Assembly: GCF_024753545.1 (NCBI RefSeq)
Contig: NZ_JANTOO010000014.1
Span: forward strand, 248,001-312,000
Direction: 5' to 3'
Source of the DNA: Lysinibacillus pinottii
GTDB lineage: Bacteria; Bacillota; Bacilli; Bacillales_A; Planococcaceae
Length of the DNA: 64,000 nt
Under the pieces are notes generated by a model. That model did no database searches, had not been told where the DNA came from, and worked only from the letters and a program-made list of their open reading frames with translations. Made by a program: the position numbers and the translations under genes. The stretch's first letter is position 1. Each line of letters starts with the position of its first letter. Shown here one piece after another: positions 17,604 to 26,087 of the stretch.

Positions 17604-18632
17604 ATGTTTAAAGATAAAACTTTACTGATTACTGGAGGAACAGGGTCTTTTGGTAATGCGGTATTAAATCGATTTTTAAATACGGATATTAAGGAAATAC
17701 GCATTTTTTCAAGGGATGAGAAAAAGCAAGATGATATGCGAAAGCTTTATCAGAATTCTAAAATTAAATTCTATATCGGGGATGTACGTGATTTACAAAG
17801 CCTCCACCCTGCTATGTATAACGTAGATTATGTGTTTCATGCTGCTGCGCTTAAGCAAGTGCCCTCTTGTGAATTCTTCCCTTTAGAGGCAGTGAAAACA
17901 AATATTATAGGAACAGACAATGTTTTAACTGCGGCTATTCAAGCTGGCGTTAAAAAAATTATTTGTCTATCAACAGATAAGGCAGCATACCCTGTCAATG
18001 CAATGGGGATATCCAAGGCGATGATGGAGAAAACATTTATTGCTAAATCGCGGATGGTCGACCCTAAGCAAACATTGATTTGCGGCACTCGATACGGTAA
18101 TGTGATGGCTTCAAGAGGTTCGGTCATTCCACTTTTCATCGAACAAATAAAAGCCGGCAAACCTTTAACCATTACCGATCCTCACATGACTCGTTTTATG
18201 ATGAGCCTTGAGGAAGCAGTCGAATTAGTATTATATGCCTTCTTACATGCCCAAAATGGCGATATTATGGTGCAAAAATCACCCGCTGCTACGATCGAGA
18301 ATTTAGCACAAGCTCTCCTTGAAATTTTCCAAGTGAACAATGCCATTCACATTATCGGCACAAGGCATGGGGAGAAACGATATGAGGTATTATGTACTAA
18401 GGAAGAAGCAGCAAAGGCCATAGATTTAGGTCATTTTTATCGAATTCCAGCAGATAATCGGGATTTGAATTATGGAAAATACCTGGATGAAGGCTCTCCT
18501 AAGATTACGTTATCGGATGAATATAATTCCAATAATACACAAATGTTAAACGTGGTGGCCATTAAAGAAAAGTTACTAACCTTATCTCTAATTCAGGAAG
18601 AGCTGCTCCATTGGACTGGAGGAACACCATGA
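17604..18632 (+). CDS. UDP-N-acetylglucosamine 4,6-dehydratase-like polysaccharide biosynthesis protein
   Basis: The protein belongs to the extended short-chain dehydrogenase family PF02719 (CapE/WbjB/FnlA type), which makes 4-keto-6-deoxy sugar nucleotides from UDP-GlcNAc. The NAD loop is LLITGGTGSFGNAVL. DVRDLQSL and HAAALKQVPSCE follow, and STDKAAYPVNAMGISKAMME supplies the catalytic region, although Tyr and Lys are spaced unlike classical short-chain dehydrogenases. Homology begins at MFKDK (ATG 17604, 342 residues). An in-frame ATG at 17562 would add 14 residues; neither has an ideal ribosome binding site. The end overlaps the reductase start by four bases. Confidence 0.82.
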   Translation: MFKDKTLLITGGTGSFGNAVLNRFLNTDIKEIRIFSRDEKKQDDMRKLYQNSKIKFYIGDVRDLQSLHPAMYNVDYVFHAAALKQVPSCEFFPLEAVKTNIIGTDNVLTAAIQAGVKKIICLSTDKAAYPVNAMGISKAMMEKTFIAKSRMVDPKQTLICGTRYGNVMASRGSVIPLFIEQIKAGKPLTITDPHMTRFMMSLEEAVELVLYAFLHAQNGDIMVQKSPAATIENLAQALLEIFQVNNAIHIIGTRHGEKRYEVLCTKEEAAKAIDLGHFYRIPADNRDLNYGKYLDEGSPKITLSDEYNSNNTQMLNVVAIKEKLLTLSLIQEELLHWTGGTP

Positions 18633-19483
18633 AATTTTTAGTGCTAGGTGCTTCTGGTATGGCTGGTCATACCATTTCCATCTATTTGCGAGAGCAAGGA
18701 CATGATGTGACCACGTATACGAGAACTGCTTTCCCATTTGGACAGAATATTACTGGTGATATTACGGACCTAAACTTTTTATGTTCACTTCTTCAAGACC
18801 ATCATTATGATATCGTCGTTAATTGTATCGGTATATTAAATAAAGCCTGTGAGGAAAATCCTGAAAAGAGTATTTTCTTAAATAGCTATTTACCACATGC
18901 GATCGTATCTCTCCTTGAAAACCGCCAGACGAAGCTTATTCATATGAGTACAGATTGTGTATTTTCAGGAGAAAACGCACCCTATTATGAAAAAAGTGTA
19001 CAGGACGGAACTACATTTTATGACCGCACAAAGGGTTTAGGCGAAATTAATCATAAGAAGCATTTAACTTTCCGTAATTCAATTATTGGTCCTGATTTGA
19101 AGAAGGATGGAATTGGGCTTTTCAATTGGTTTATGCATCAAAAAGGCCCTATTAACGGCTATACTGGTGCTATTTGGACCGGGGTTACAACGCTCACCTT
19201 AGCAAAAGCCATCGAGCAAGCGGCCCAAGAAGGAATATCTGGACTCTATCATCTTGTAAATACATTACCTATATCTAAATACGATCTTCTTCAGTTATTG
19301 AATAAGCACTTTATGGACCATACAATAAAAATTACTCCTCATCCGCTTGTTAATGTTAATAAAACATTAATAAATACTAGAAATGATTTTTCCTTTACAG
19401 TCCCTAGCTACGAAGAAATGATCATCGACATGAAAGAATGGATATTGCAGCACAAGGATTTATATCCTCACTATATTTCTTAA
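18629..19483 (+). CDS. RmlD-like sugar-nucleotide reductase (SDR family)
   Basis: The 284-residue protein resembles dTDP-4-dehydrorhamnose reductase. It has a FLVLGASGMAGHTI nucleotide loop at the N-terminus, IVVNCIGILNKACEENPEKS, MSTDCVFSGENAPYYEK, and the YDRTKGLGE segment where Y-x3-K is catalytic. It would reduce the 4-keto sugar made by the preceding dehydratase; the product (for example a QuiNAc or FucNAc type sugar) cannot be decided here because no matching epimerase is adjacent. GGAGG precedes the ATG, which overlaps the previous stop. Confidence 0.82.
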   Translation: MKFLVLGASGMAGHTISIYLREQGHDVTTYTRTAFPFGQNITGDITDLNFLCSLLQDHHYDIVVNCIGILNKACEENPEKSIFLNSYLPHAIVSLLENRQTKLIHMSTDCVFSGENAPYYEKSVQDGTTFYDRTKGLGEINHKKHLTFRNSIIGPDLKKDGIGLFNWFMHQKGPINGYTGAIWTGVTTLTLAKAIEQAAQEGISGLYHLVNTLPISKYDLLQLLNKHFMDHTIKITPHPLVNVNKTLINTRNDFSFTVPSYEEMIIDMKEWILQHKDLYPHYIS

Positions 19484-19490
19484 AAACTTC

Positions 19491-19529
19491 AACTCTATTA
19501 TGAGTATCGTTATTCATAATGGAGTTTTA
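19491..19529 (+). terminator. Terminator between the sugar reductase and hydrolase genes
   Basis: A 13-bp stem with one G-U pair (19491-19503 with 19514-19526) is followed by TTTAC. It lies between convergent genes and may stop transcription from both sides. Confidence 0.75.
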
Positions 19530-20282
19530 CTATTGAATGACTGTGCCCACTGGCAATTGTCCTTCTTTTATCCAATTAGCTACAAAACAATTGAAAAATG
19601 CAGGCTGAGCAAATGATACTCCATGTCCTATGTTGTTTAAAATGACCCCTTTCGCATTTGGATGGCTTTGTACAAGCGCTTGTGCGGACTTTTTCATTAT
19701 TTTTTTCTCTTGATTGCCAACAGTAATTAAAATATTCCCCTGTGCATTGTGGAAATTGTGCGGGATTGAAAACGTCATGTTCTCTTGTAAAACCTGAATT
19801 AATGTATCGTATGTCATTTTAGAGCTATCATGATAATAGTCGTTAAAATAGCGATCATCGATGTATAAGGTTTTCGCTTGAAGCTTTGCGAAGGTTTTAT
19901 TTTTAATAAGCGGGAATGAGAATCGCAGAAGCGGCCGAATCATCCATGCTGTAGTAGGAGAAGGGATAACAAGAGCACTATTAATTATCGAAAAGTGGAT
20001 TAAACTAGGCTTTATACTTAACATTTGTATGGCAATTTGAGCACCTAATGAAAAACCAATCACAATGATCTGCTTGCCATTCCCCTTTTCCTCTAAAAGC
20101 TGTACGAGATGTTGTGCACACTGCTCAATGGAAAATGGATGATTGGACATAAGCTCAGGTACCACACAGTGATAATTGAAGAAGTACTGAATTTGTTGTT
20201 CCCACATCCATCCCCCGACACCACCCCCATGAAGAAACATCATTACCGGACCGCTGATATCACCATACTCTTTATACTGCAT
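19530..20282 (-). CDS. Alpha/beta hydrolase
   Basis: The protein (250 residues from the ATG at 20282) has an alpha/beta hydrolase layout. FLHGGGVGGWMWEQQ forms the oxyanion region, the nucleophile is Ser78 in IGFSLGAQ, and the histidine lies in NIGHGVSFAQP near the C-terminus. No signal peptide is visible. A GTG at 20297 would add five residues, but its ribosome binding site would overlap the start; the ATG with AGGTG about 12 bases upstream is preferred. The substrate is not evident. Confidence 0.8.
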   Translation of the reverse strand: MQYKEYGDISGPVMMFLHGGGVGGWMWEQQIQYFFNYHCVVPELMSNHPFSIEQCAQHLVQLLEEKGNGKQIIVIGFSLGAQIAIQMLSIKPSLIHFSIINSALVIPSPTTAWMIRPLLRFSFPLIKNKTFAKLQAKTLYIDDRYFNDYYHDSSKMTYDTLIQVLQENMTFSIPHNFHNAQGNILITVGNQEKKIMKKSAQALVQSHPNAKGVILNNIGHGVSFAQPAFFNCFVANWIKEGQLPVGTVIQ

Positions 20283-20452
20283 AATGGAAGTACACACCTA
20301 CTTTCGTTGATTTTCATCTGGTTAAAAAGCTATCTTGTATTTCCTGGGAAATTGTCATGCATGCCTGATTAGCTCTATCATCTCCATATAGCTCTCATCA
20401 ACCGTTGCAGTATACCTCTAAATCCTTTAATCCCGTGAAAATTGACCATCTT

Positions 20453-21688
20453 TTAAATGTGATCATCCCAAAAGTCCTTACTAAAACTTGTGTTTGCCTG
20501 ATGTTTCCCTCCTGGCTTTACAATATCGGACCCTCTCAAAATAACACCTTTTCCAAATTTCTGTTCAATTTGATCTACCAATTTAATAATCGGTTCATCT
20601 TTAATATGTTCTTCAAAATCAAAAAAAGTTAACTGCTGTGTCATCTCTTTAATGTCACTAACATTTGAAATAGTCACACCAAGTAATCGGACAGGTTCCT
20701 CATTCCAATTTTTATTAAATAGATTCCATGCCTGTTCAACTATATCCTCTTTTAAAAATATCGCGTTATTGACTGATTTACTCCGAGTATAGGTTTCCCA
20801 AGAAGCTGTACGAATTATAATACTCACAGTCACACCAGCAAGTTTTTTAGCTTTTAACCTCTCTGCTACCTTTTCAGAAAGTGTTGTCAATATTTTATAT
20901 AATTCATCTCGGTCAGTCGTATCATGTGAGAGTGTTGTTGAATTTCCTACACTCTTCGTATCATATATTGCTTCTGGATCAACAGGTCGATCATCCTCGC
21001 CATTGGCCTTCTGTTTCAAACGAAGTCCGTTGATGCCAAATTTCTGTTTTAATGTGTATTCATCAGCCGCAGCTAACTCTCCAATTGTTTGTATACCTAA
21101 TTCTTTTAATTTTTCTGCAGTGCTCTTCCCAATTCCATGCATTTCTTTAACATGCAATGGCCATAAAACTGATGGGACATCACGTTTACGTAATATTGTG
21201 ATGCCCATCGGCTTTCTCATATCACTGGCCATTTTTGCTAAAAACTTATTGGGCGCAATGCCTATTGAACAAGGCAATTGTAGCTCGTTCCAAATTCGAT
21301 TTTGTATACCATGTACATGCTCTAACACATTTTGTCCTTCGATTATAGGCAATTGTATATAACCTTCATCTATAGAAACTGGTTGAAGTATGTCACTATA
21401 CTCTTTCAGTAATCCAAAAAAGGATTTTGAGGCAGCTCTATATCGATCAAAATTTGGAGGTAATACAATTAACTCTGGGCATTTTCTTCTTGCTTCACCG
21501 ACATTCATGGTAGTATAAACACCACTTTTTCTAGCCTCATAGCTACATGTAATAACGATACCCCTACGTTCTTTTGGATTACCTGCAATGGCTATAGGTT
21601 TTCCTTTTAATGATGGATCATAAATTTGTTCTACTGAGGCATAAAAGCAATTAAGGTCAATATGTAAAATGATTCTTCCTTTATGCAA
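20453..21688 (-). CDS. Y-family DNA polymerase (Pol IV/DinB type)
   Basis: This 411-residue translesion polymerase has HIDLNCFYASVEQ at the N-terminus (first catalytic Asp near residue 11) and PVSIDEGYIQLP near 110 (the second catalytic Asp-Glu pair). A helix-hairpin-helix thumb with MHGIGKSTAEKLKELGIQTIGELA and a little-finger domain follow. No clear QLxLF clamp-binding motif appears at the very end; QLTFFDF near residue 360 is a candidate. The TTG start has GAGGTG upstream. In bacilli such enzymes belong to the YqjH/YqjW group, and I cannot choose between them. Confidence 0.9.
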   Translation of the reverse strand: MHKGRIILHIDLNCFYASVEQIYDPSLKGKPIAIAGNPKERRGIVITCSYEARKSGVYTTMNVGEARRKCPELIVLPPNFDRYRAASKSFFGLLKEYSDILQPVSIDEGYIQLPIIEGQNVLEHVHGIQNRIWNELQLPCSIGIAPNKFLAKMASDMRKPMGITILRKRDVPSVLWPLHVKEMHGIGKSTAEKLKELGIQTIGELAAADEYTLKQKFGINGLRLKQKANGEDDRPVDPEAIYDTKSVGNSTTLSHDTTDRDELYKILTTLSEKVAERLKAKKLAGVTVSIIIRTASWETYTRSKSVNNAIFLKEDIVEQAWNLFNKNWNEEPVRLLGVTISNVSDIKEMTQQLTFFDFEEHIKDEPIIKLVDQIEQKFGKGVILRGSDIVKPGGKHQANTSFSKDFWDDHI

Positions 21689-21921
21689 TTTCTTTCACCT
21701 CATTTTAACTTTAATGTTAGCTATATTTTATCACATGCGAGTCCTTTTACACTTAATCTACTGACTTAGCAAAGCATGTTTTTTGTATACCTCTTTGTTA
21801 TATTGGCATCTCATTCACATTAAAACATATATGAATCATAGCCAAAAAATTATATACATTCTGCGGGATTACATTGATACCTGCCATAGCTATAGGCTTG
21901 CTCATAAAATAAATAGGACGG
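21689..21921. other. Intergenic region with no recognised feature
   Basis: About 230 AT-rich bases lie between the polymerase start and the MocR stop. The polymerase promoter should be here. I see no clear terminator for the MocR gene and no convincing short gene. Confidence 0.4.
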
Positions 21922-23319
21922 TTAATCAACAAATGCATAGTCACCATTACTTTCGAGAATATCCTTTAAGATAATTAATGCTTGCTCCAGCTGATATTCG
22001 GGAGCTGCTATCGCCATACGCACAGCATTTACTGGCTTTGCATTGCCGACTGCAAATCGTTCTGCTGCATATACCTGTACACCGGCTTTCGAAGCTAGCA
22101 ATTCAAATTGTACACCTGTGAATTTGTCTGGCAAGAGGAGCCATCTAAAAATACATTCCTCATCACCTAGAATGTGATACTCTGCTAAATAATGATTAAC
22201 TAGTGCATTTTGCTGTTTTGCATATGCTCGATGTTTTTCCAATATCGTTTGTGCGACCCCCTCATGTATCAATCTTGCTGCAAGCTCTAGCATAATTGGA
22301 GAGACTGATATATTGATATTATAGAGAGTCTCCATTATTTTTTTACGAAGAGCAGGAGGTGTGACAATAAAGGAGAGTCGTAACCCTGGTGAGATGGTTT
22401 TCGATAGGCTAGCAATATAGATTACTTTATCAGGTGCATAGGAAGCAATCGGTGCATATGGTTTTTCCTTTAGAAAACTATAAATTGCATCCTCAATGAC
22501 CACCAAATTTTTCTGTCTAGCTACTTCCGCAATCATTTTTCTTGTTTCCACCGACATCGTATGTGTTGTTGGATTATGAAAATCAGGGATGACATAGATA
22601 CCTTTAATATGTTCATTTTTACAAGCATACAACAGTCCTTCTTTTGTCATTTCGCCCCGGCATTGTTGAATAGCAACAAGCTGTATGCCTAGCATATTCG
22701 CGGCCGTTTTCATCCCAGCGTAAGTAATGGGATCTGTCCCAATTCGATCCCCTGGCTGGAATAATGCCGCAAGTGTTCCGACAATGGCATTTTGTCCGCC
22801 CGCGCCAAGCAAAATGGGCTGATCTGTTTGAAAGTTCACCCATTCGAAGAGCTTTAGCACGGCCTCATTTTGCCATGCATTGCCCTCAGGTCGTCCATAT
22901 TGAAATAGTTTATTGAAGCTAGGTTCACCTACCATTTTTTTCATATAGCGAGTAATATCCTCATTGACAAAGTTGTCTGGTAATACGGAGCCCATTTCAA
23001 TCATGGGGGTCGTACGGTTTGTTGGTAATAAAATTTTATTGCTAGCTGCATCCGTTGAAACAAATGTACCACTACCAATCGAGGCATATATTAATCCCTT
23101 TTGTCCACAGAGCTTAAATGCACGTGTAATCGTGCTTAAATTCACATCTAAAAAATCGGCTAATTCGCGTTGTGGTGGTAATTTTGTTCCTGGCGTTAGC
23201 TTTCCTTCTTTAATGTCTTCCTCTAGCTGTTGTGCAATGGCTATATATAATGGAGCCGTGCTATTACTAATATCTGGCTTCCAACTCATAGGATACGCAT
23301 CAAATGAATTAATAGGCAT
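21922..23319 (-). CDS. MocR-type regulator: GntR DNA-binding domain fused to aminotransferase-like domain
   Basis: The 465-residue protein has a winged-helix GntR domain at about 15-85 (IKEGKLTPGTKLPPQRELADFL and LSTITRAFKLCGQKGLI). A fold-type I aminotransferase domain follows, with PLP lysine in IASLSKTISPGLRLSF. Such regulators sense PLP, an amino acid or a related ligand. It is divergent from an aminotransferase gene, and three copies of an 11-bp box lie between them, so it probably controls that gene and itself. The ATG at 23319 has AAGG ten bases upstream; a TTG at 23325 is an alternative. Confidence 0.9.
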   Translation of the reverse strand: MPINSFDAYPMSWKPDISNSTAPLYIAIAQQLEEDIKEGKLTPGTKLPPQRELADFLDVNLSTITRAFKLCGQKGLIYASIGSGTFVSTDAASNKILLPTNRTTPMIEMGSVLPDNFVNEDITRYMKKMVGEPSFNKLFQYGRPEGNAWQNEAVLKLFEWVNFQTDQPILLGAGGQNAIVGTLAALFQPGDRIGTDPITYAGMKTAANMLGIQLVAIQQCRGEMTKEGLLYACKNEHIKGIYVIPDFHNPTTHTMSVETRKMIAEVARQKNLVVIEDAIYSFLKEKPYAPIASYAPDKVIYIASLSKTISPGLRLSFIVTPPALRKKIMETLYNINISVSPIMLELAARLIHEGVAQTILEKHRAYAKQQNALVNHYLAEYHILGDEECIFRWLLLPDKFTGVQFELLASKAGVQVYAAERFAVGNAKPVNAVRMAIAAPEYQLEQALIILKDILESNGDYAFVD

Positions 23320-23345
23320 TCGCAAAGCGCCTTCTTTCTATTAAT

Positions 23346-23396
23346 TTGCATACAATAGTTTAATTGTCTTGCATACAATGATAATATTGTATGCAA
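23346..23396. promoter_or_regulatory. Three-copy operator for the MocR regulator
   Basis: TTGCATACAAT occurs at 23346-23356 and 23369-23379 as direct repeats 23 bases apart, and its exact reverse complement lies at 23386-23396. The last two form a perfect 11-bp palindrome with a six-base spacer. The third copy overlaps the -35 box of the aminotransferase promoter. Direct plus inverted boxes are the usual arrangement for MocR proteins. Confidence 0.75.
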
Positions 23397-23415
23397 TCGA
23401 TGACAATGATATAAT
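23387..23415 (+). promoter_or_regulatory. Candidate promoter of the divergent aminotransferase
   Basis: TTGTAT (23387-23392) and a consensus TATAAT (23410-23415) are 17 bases apart. The -35 hexamer lies inside the third operator copy. Confidence 0.65.
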
Positions 23416-23448
23416 TTTTAAAAAATCAGAAAAAAAGGACCGATCATT

Positions 23449-24612
23449 ATGCAATATTCTGAAAGAATCTTAAATACTCCATCCTCATTTATTCGAAATA
23501 TTTTAAAAGTGACAGATGCAGAGGATGTCATTTCCTTTGCAGGCGGGCTTCCAAATCCTATCTCTTTCCCAATTGATGCGTTAAGAGCATCAGTAGATCA
23601 CGCTATTACAAAAAACGGTAGCCGCCTATTTCAGTATTCTTCAACACAAGGTTATGCACCATTACGAGAGTACATTGCTGCTAAATATCAACGTGTTCAC
23701 GGACTTGATATACATGCTGACGACGTCTTTATTACAACAGGTTCACAGCAAGCACTTGAATTAATTGGAAAGGTGCTTATTAATAAGGGCGATGGCATTA
23801 TTATTGAAGAGCCTGGTTACTTAGGAGCTATTCAAGCCTTTACATTAGCTGAACCAACCTTCCATGGGGTAACACTAGAAAACGATGGTCTTAATCTAGA
23901 AGAATTAGAGCAAGCCCTACAACAACCAAATGTAAAATTTATTTACACCGTTCCAAACTTCCAAAATCCAACTGGTCTCACATACTCGAAAGAAAAGCGT
24001 GAGCAAATTTACGAATTGGTTGCCAAATACGATGTTGCTTTAATTGAGGATGATCCGTATGGGGAGCTTCGTTTCCAAGGCGAGCCACTTCCATATATCG
24101 GTGCTGGTAAATTAGAAAATAGTATTTTACTAGGTTCTTTCTCTAAAACAGTCACACCTGGCATGCGCCTTGGGTTTATCATTACAAAAAACAAAGAGCT
24201 TTTACAGCATATAGAAACTGCTAAGCAAGCCTCTGATCTTCATACTAATATTTTCTCGCAATATGTTATCTATGATTATTTAGCAAGTAATGATTACACG
24301 GAACATGTTAATAAAATAATTAGTTTGTATAAAAATCAATCAGAAGCGATGCTTGCTGCGATGCAAGAATTTTTCCCTCCTCATGTTGAATATACACGAC
24401 CAGAGGGAGGCATGTTCATTTGGGCGACAATGAAGGATGGTACACCAGCTCTTGATGTATTCCATAAAGCGATGGAACAAAAGGTGGCCTTCGTGCCTGG
24501 GGATCCATTCTATACATCTAAAACGAACGTGAATACTATGCGATTAAACTATACAAATGCAACACCTGAAGTAATCCGCGAGGGTATCAAACGTTTAGCA
24601 AGTATACTGTAA
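23449..24612 (+). CDS. PLP-dependent aminotransferase (class I/II, 2-aminoadipate aminotransferase-like)
   Basis: The 387-residue fold-type I enzyme has VISFAGGLPNPISFP near the N-terminus, a FITTGSQQALELIGK helix, and NFQNPTGLTYS. The PLP lysine is in LLGSFSKTVTPGMRLGFI. The overall pattern is that of the LysN/2-aminoadipate and multi-substrate aminotransferases, so an amino donor such as a branched-chain, aromatic or aminoadipate substrate is likely but not readable. It has its own promoter under probable control of the divergent MocR gene. A strong terminator follows. Confidence 0.88.
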   Translation: MQYSERILNTPSSFIRNILKVTDAEDVISFAGGLPNPISFPIDALRASVDHAITKNGSRLFQYSSTQGYAPLREYIAAKYQRVHGLDIHADDVFITTGSQQALELIGKVLINKGDGIIIEEPGYLGAIQAFTLAEPTFHGVTLENDGLNLEELEQALQQPNVKFIYTVPNFQNPTGLTYSKEKREQIYELVAKYDVALIEDDPYGELRFQGEPLPYIGAGKLENSILLGSFSKTVTPGMRLGFIITKNKELLQHIETAKQASDLHTNIFSQYVIYDYLASNDYTEHVNKIISLYKNQSEAMLAAMQEFFPPHVEYTRPEGGMFIWATMKDGTPALDVFHKAMEQKVAFVPGDPFYTSKTNVNTMRLNYTNATPEVIREGIKRLASIL

Positions 24613-24619
24613 AAAATGA

Positions 24620-24655
24620 AACCGTATAAACGCTCTGAAAGGCGTTTATACGGTT
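24620..24655. terminator. Bidirectional terminator between convergent genes
   Basis: A perfect 14-bp stem (24620-24633 with 24642-24655) is followed by TCTATT on the plus strand and preceded by AAAAAA, which gives a U-run on the minus strand. It separates the aminotransferase from the convergent XRE gene. Confidence 0.85.
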
Positions 24656-24658
24656 CTA

Positions 24659-25216
24659 TTAATGTGGATAGTATATGGTCATGCTGAGACGTGTTAAAGT
24701 CTTCCCTGGGTTGATATATGTGTGGGGACAATCAGCTTTAAAACGGATTGCATCACCGCTTGCTAATCGATAGTCCTTTTCCTGTATTCGAATCGTTAAC
24801 TCACCATCAAAAACGGTTAAATATTCCACTGTTCCTTCTCTATGCGCCTCAGCGTGTAATGTTCCCTTCTCCTTTATCTCGATACTATAAATTTCAAAGC
24901 GACTATCCTTTTGAAAAGGAAAATGAGGGTAGACGACATATTTCCCATTATCTCCCTGTATTGCATGAATGTCCTTGCCTAAGATGAGCTCTGTCTCTGC
25001 CTGCGGTTGATGAATGAGCTCTGTAAATGAAACCTTTAACCCATTAGCTATTTTCCAAATGGTCGTTAATGTCGGGCTCGATTCCCCTCTTTCAATTTGC
25101 CCGATCATAGCTTTACTTACACCGCTAAGTTGTGATACTTTCTCTAAACTTAATTTCTCTCTCTCTCGAATAGTCTTTAAATTTCGAGCAAAAATCAGTT
25201 GAATATCCTCCATCAT
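24659..25216 (-). CDS. XRE-family regulator with C-terminal cupin domain
   Basis: The 185-residue protein has an N-terminal helix-turn-helix (LKTIREREKLSLEKVSQLSGVSKAMIGQIERGESSPTL spans about residues 13-50) and a cupin sensor domain (about 105-180) with HREGTVEYLTVFDGE and DCPHTYINPG. Such regulators sense a small molecule. It is divergent from a LysE-type exporter with two palindromes between them, suggesting control of amino acid export. ATG codons lie at 25216 and 25213; GGAGG spacing fits the second slightly better. Confidence 0.87.
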   Translation of the reverse strand: MMEDIQLIFARNLKTIREREKLSLEKVSQLSGVSKAMIGQIERGESSPTLTTIWKIANGLKVSFTELIHQPQAETELILGKDIHAIQGDNGKYVVYPHFPFQKDSRFEIYSIEIKEKGTLHAEAHREGTVEYLTVFDGELTIRIQEKDYRLASGDAIRFKADCPHTYINPGKTLTRLSMTIYYPH

Positions 25217-25238
25217 CTAACCTCCGTTTATATACAAT

Positions 25239-25252
25239 ATAACGTACGTTAT
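25239..25252. promoter_or_regulatory. Palindrome upstream of the XRE-cupin regulator
   Basis: ATAACGTACGTTAT is a perfect 14-bp palindrome in the divergent region. It lies inside the spacer of a possible plus-strand promoter, TATACA (25231) and TATAAT (25254) 17 bases apart, so a bound regulator would block LysE transcription. Confidence 0.5.
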
Positions 25253-25272
25253 GTATAATAAAACAAACAACA

Positions 25273-25299
25273 TTATAATGTCCATTTCGGACATTATAA
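25273..25299. promoter_or_regulatory. Perfect 11-bp inverted repeat in the XRE/LysE divergent region
   Basis: TTATAATGTCC (25273-25283) and GGACATTATAA (25289-25299) are exact reverse complements separated by five bases. There is no U-run, so an operator is more likely than a terminator. Confidence 0.6.
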
Positions 25300-25326
25300 C
25301 ATACAACATAAATGAGGTGATGGTAT

Positions 25327-25914
25327 TTGCCTGTATTTTCCTTTTTAGTATTTATTACGATTACAAGCTTCACCCCTGGTCCTAATAACTTTATGGCTAT
25401 GGTATTTGCCAAACAGCACGGCTTATCAAAAACTTTGCCCTTCTGTTTAGGTGTAGGGATTGGTTTTTTTATGATTATTACTTTGAGTAGCTTTTTCAAC
25501 ATAATCATGCAAAATATTATACCGATTATTAAATTACCCTTAACCATTTTTGGTGTCGGCTATATGCTATACTTAGCCTTTAAAATTGTGACAAGCAAAG
25601 AGCAGGACGCAAACAACGAGGTCGAAGAAAAGCGGAACTTATTTTTTGTAGGAACCTTCTTACAATTTATCAATCCAAAAGGAATACTATTTGGGATTAC
25701 CGTTGTTGCCACTTACATCCTTCCTTACTATTCTTCCTACATAAGCTATCTGCTTTTCTCACTCCTTTTAGGTTTCGTAGGAATTATTAGTACGTTCAGT
25801 TGGGCATTATGTGGGTCCGTTTTCCAAAAACTATTGCAACAGCATCGACAAATATTTAATATCATCATGGCTTTATTACTTGTGTATAGTGCCATTTCAA
25901 TTGTTGTTCATTAA
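25327..25914 (+). CDS. LysE-family amino acid exporter
   Basis: The 195-residue membrane protein has the LysE/RhtB N-terminal signature TITSFTPGPNNFMAM, six predicted hydrophobic segments, and the FINPKGILFGITV motif near 115. It should export an amino acid or related compound. The TTG start at 25327 follows GAGGTG; the nearby ATG at 25320 is out of frame. Its divergent neighbour is an XRE-cupin regulator. Confidence 0.87.
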   Translation: MPVFSFLVFITITSFTPGPNNFMAMVFAKQHGLSKTLPFCLGVGIGFFMIITLSSFFNIIMQNIIPIIKLPLTIFGVGYMLYLAFKIVTSKEQDANNEVEEKRNLFFVGTFLQFINPKGILFGITVVATYILPYYSSYISYLLFSLLLGFVGIISTFSWALCGSVFQKLLQQHRQIFNIIMALLLVYSAISIVVH

Positions 25915-25943
25915 AAAAACAGCCCTCAACTGTCGAGGGCTGT
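25912..25943 (-). terminator. Terminator for the 40-residue gene
   Basis: A 9-bp stem (25919-25927 with 25935-25943) is followed on the minus strand by seven U residues. On the plus strand no U-run follows, so it serves the small minus-strand gene. Confidence 0.75.
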
Positions 25944-25964
25944 AAGTAAAAAAGAACTGAACTT

Positions 25965-26087
25965 TTATTTTGTATATGTTAAAACTGCATTTTTTTTGAA
26001 TTTCGCCAAAGCTTCCGTTGCCTCATTTTTATTTGCATACTCAAAAATACGAACATCCTTTTTATCAAATACTGTAATAACCCACAT
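25965..26087 (-). CDS. Small conserved-looking hypothetical protein (40 residues)
   Basis: This short frame encodes 40 residues starting MWVITVFDKKDVRIFEYANK and ending VLTYTK. A GGGAG ribosome binding site lies at good spacing before the ATG, and a dedicated terminator follows the stop, so the gene is likely real. I recall similar short MWV-type proteins in Bacillus with an alternating beta-strand and helix pattern and no known role. No cysteine, signal peptide or membrane helix is present. Confidence 0.7.
   Translation of the reverse strand: MWVITVFDKKDVRIFEYANKNEATEALAKFKKNAVLTYTK

Noticed and set aside
20405..20632. Plus-strand frame overlapping the polymerase gene end
   Set aside because: Most of it is antisense to the Y-family polymerase, with no ribosome binding site or family similarity.
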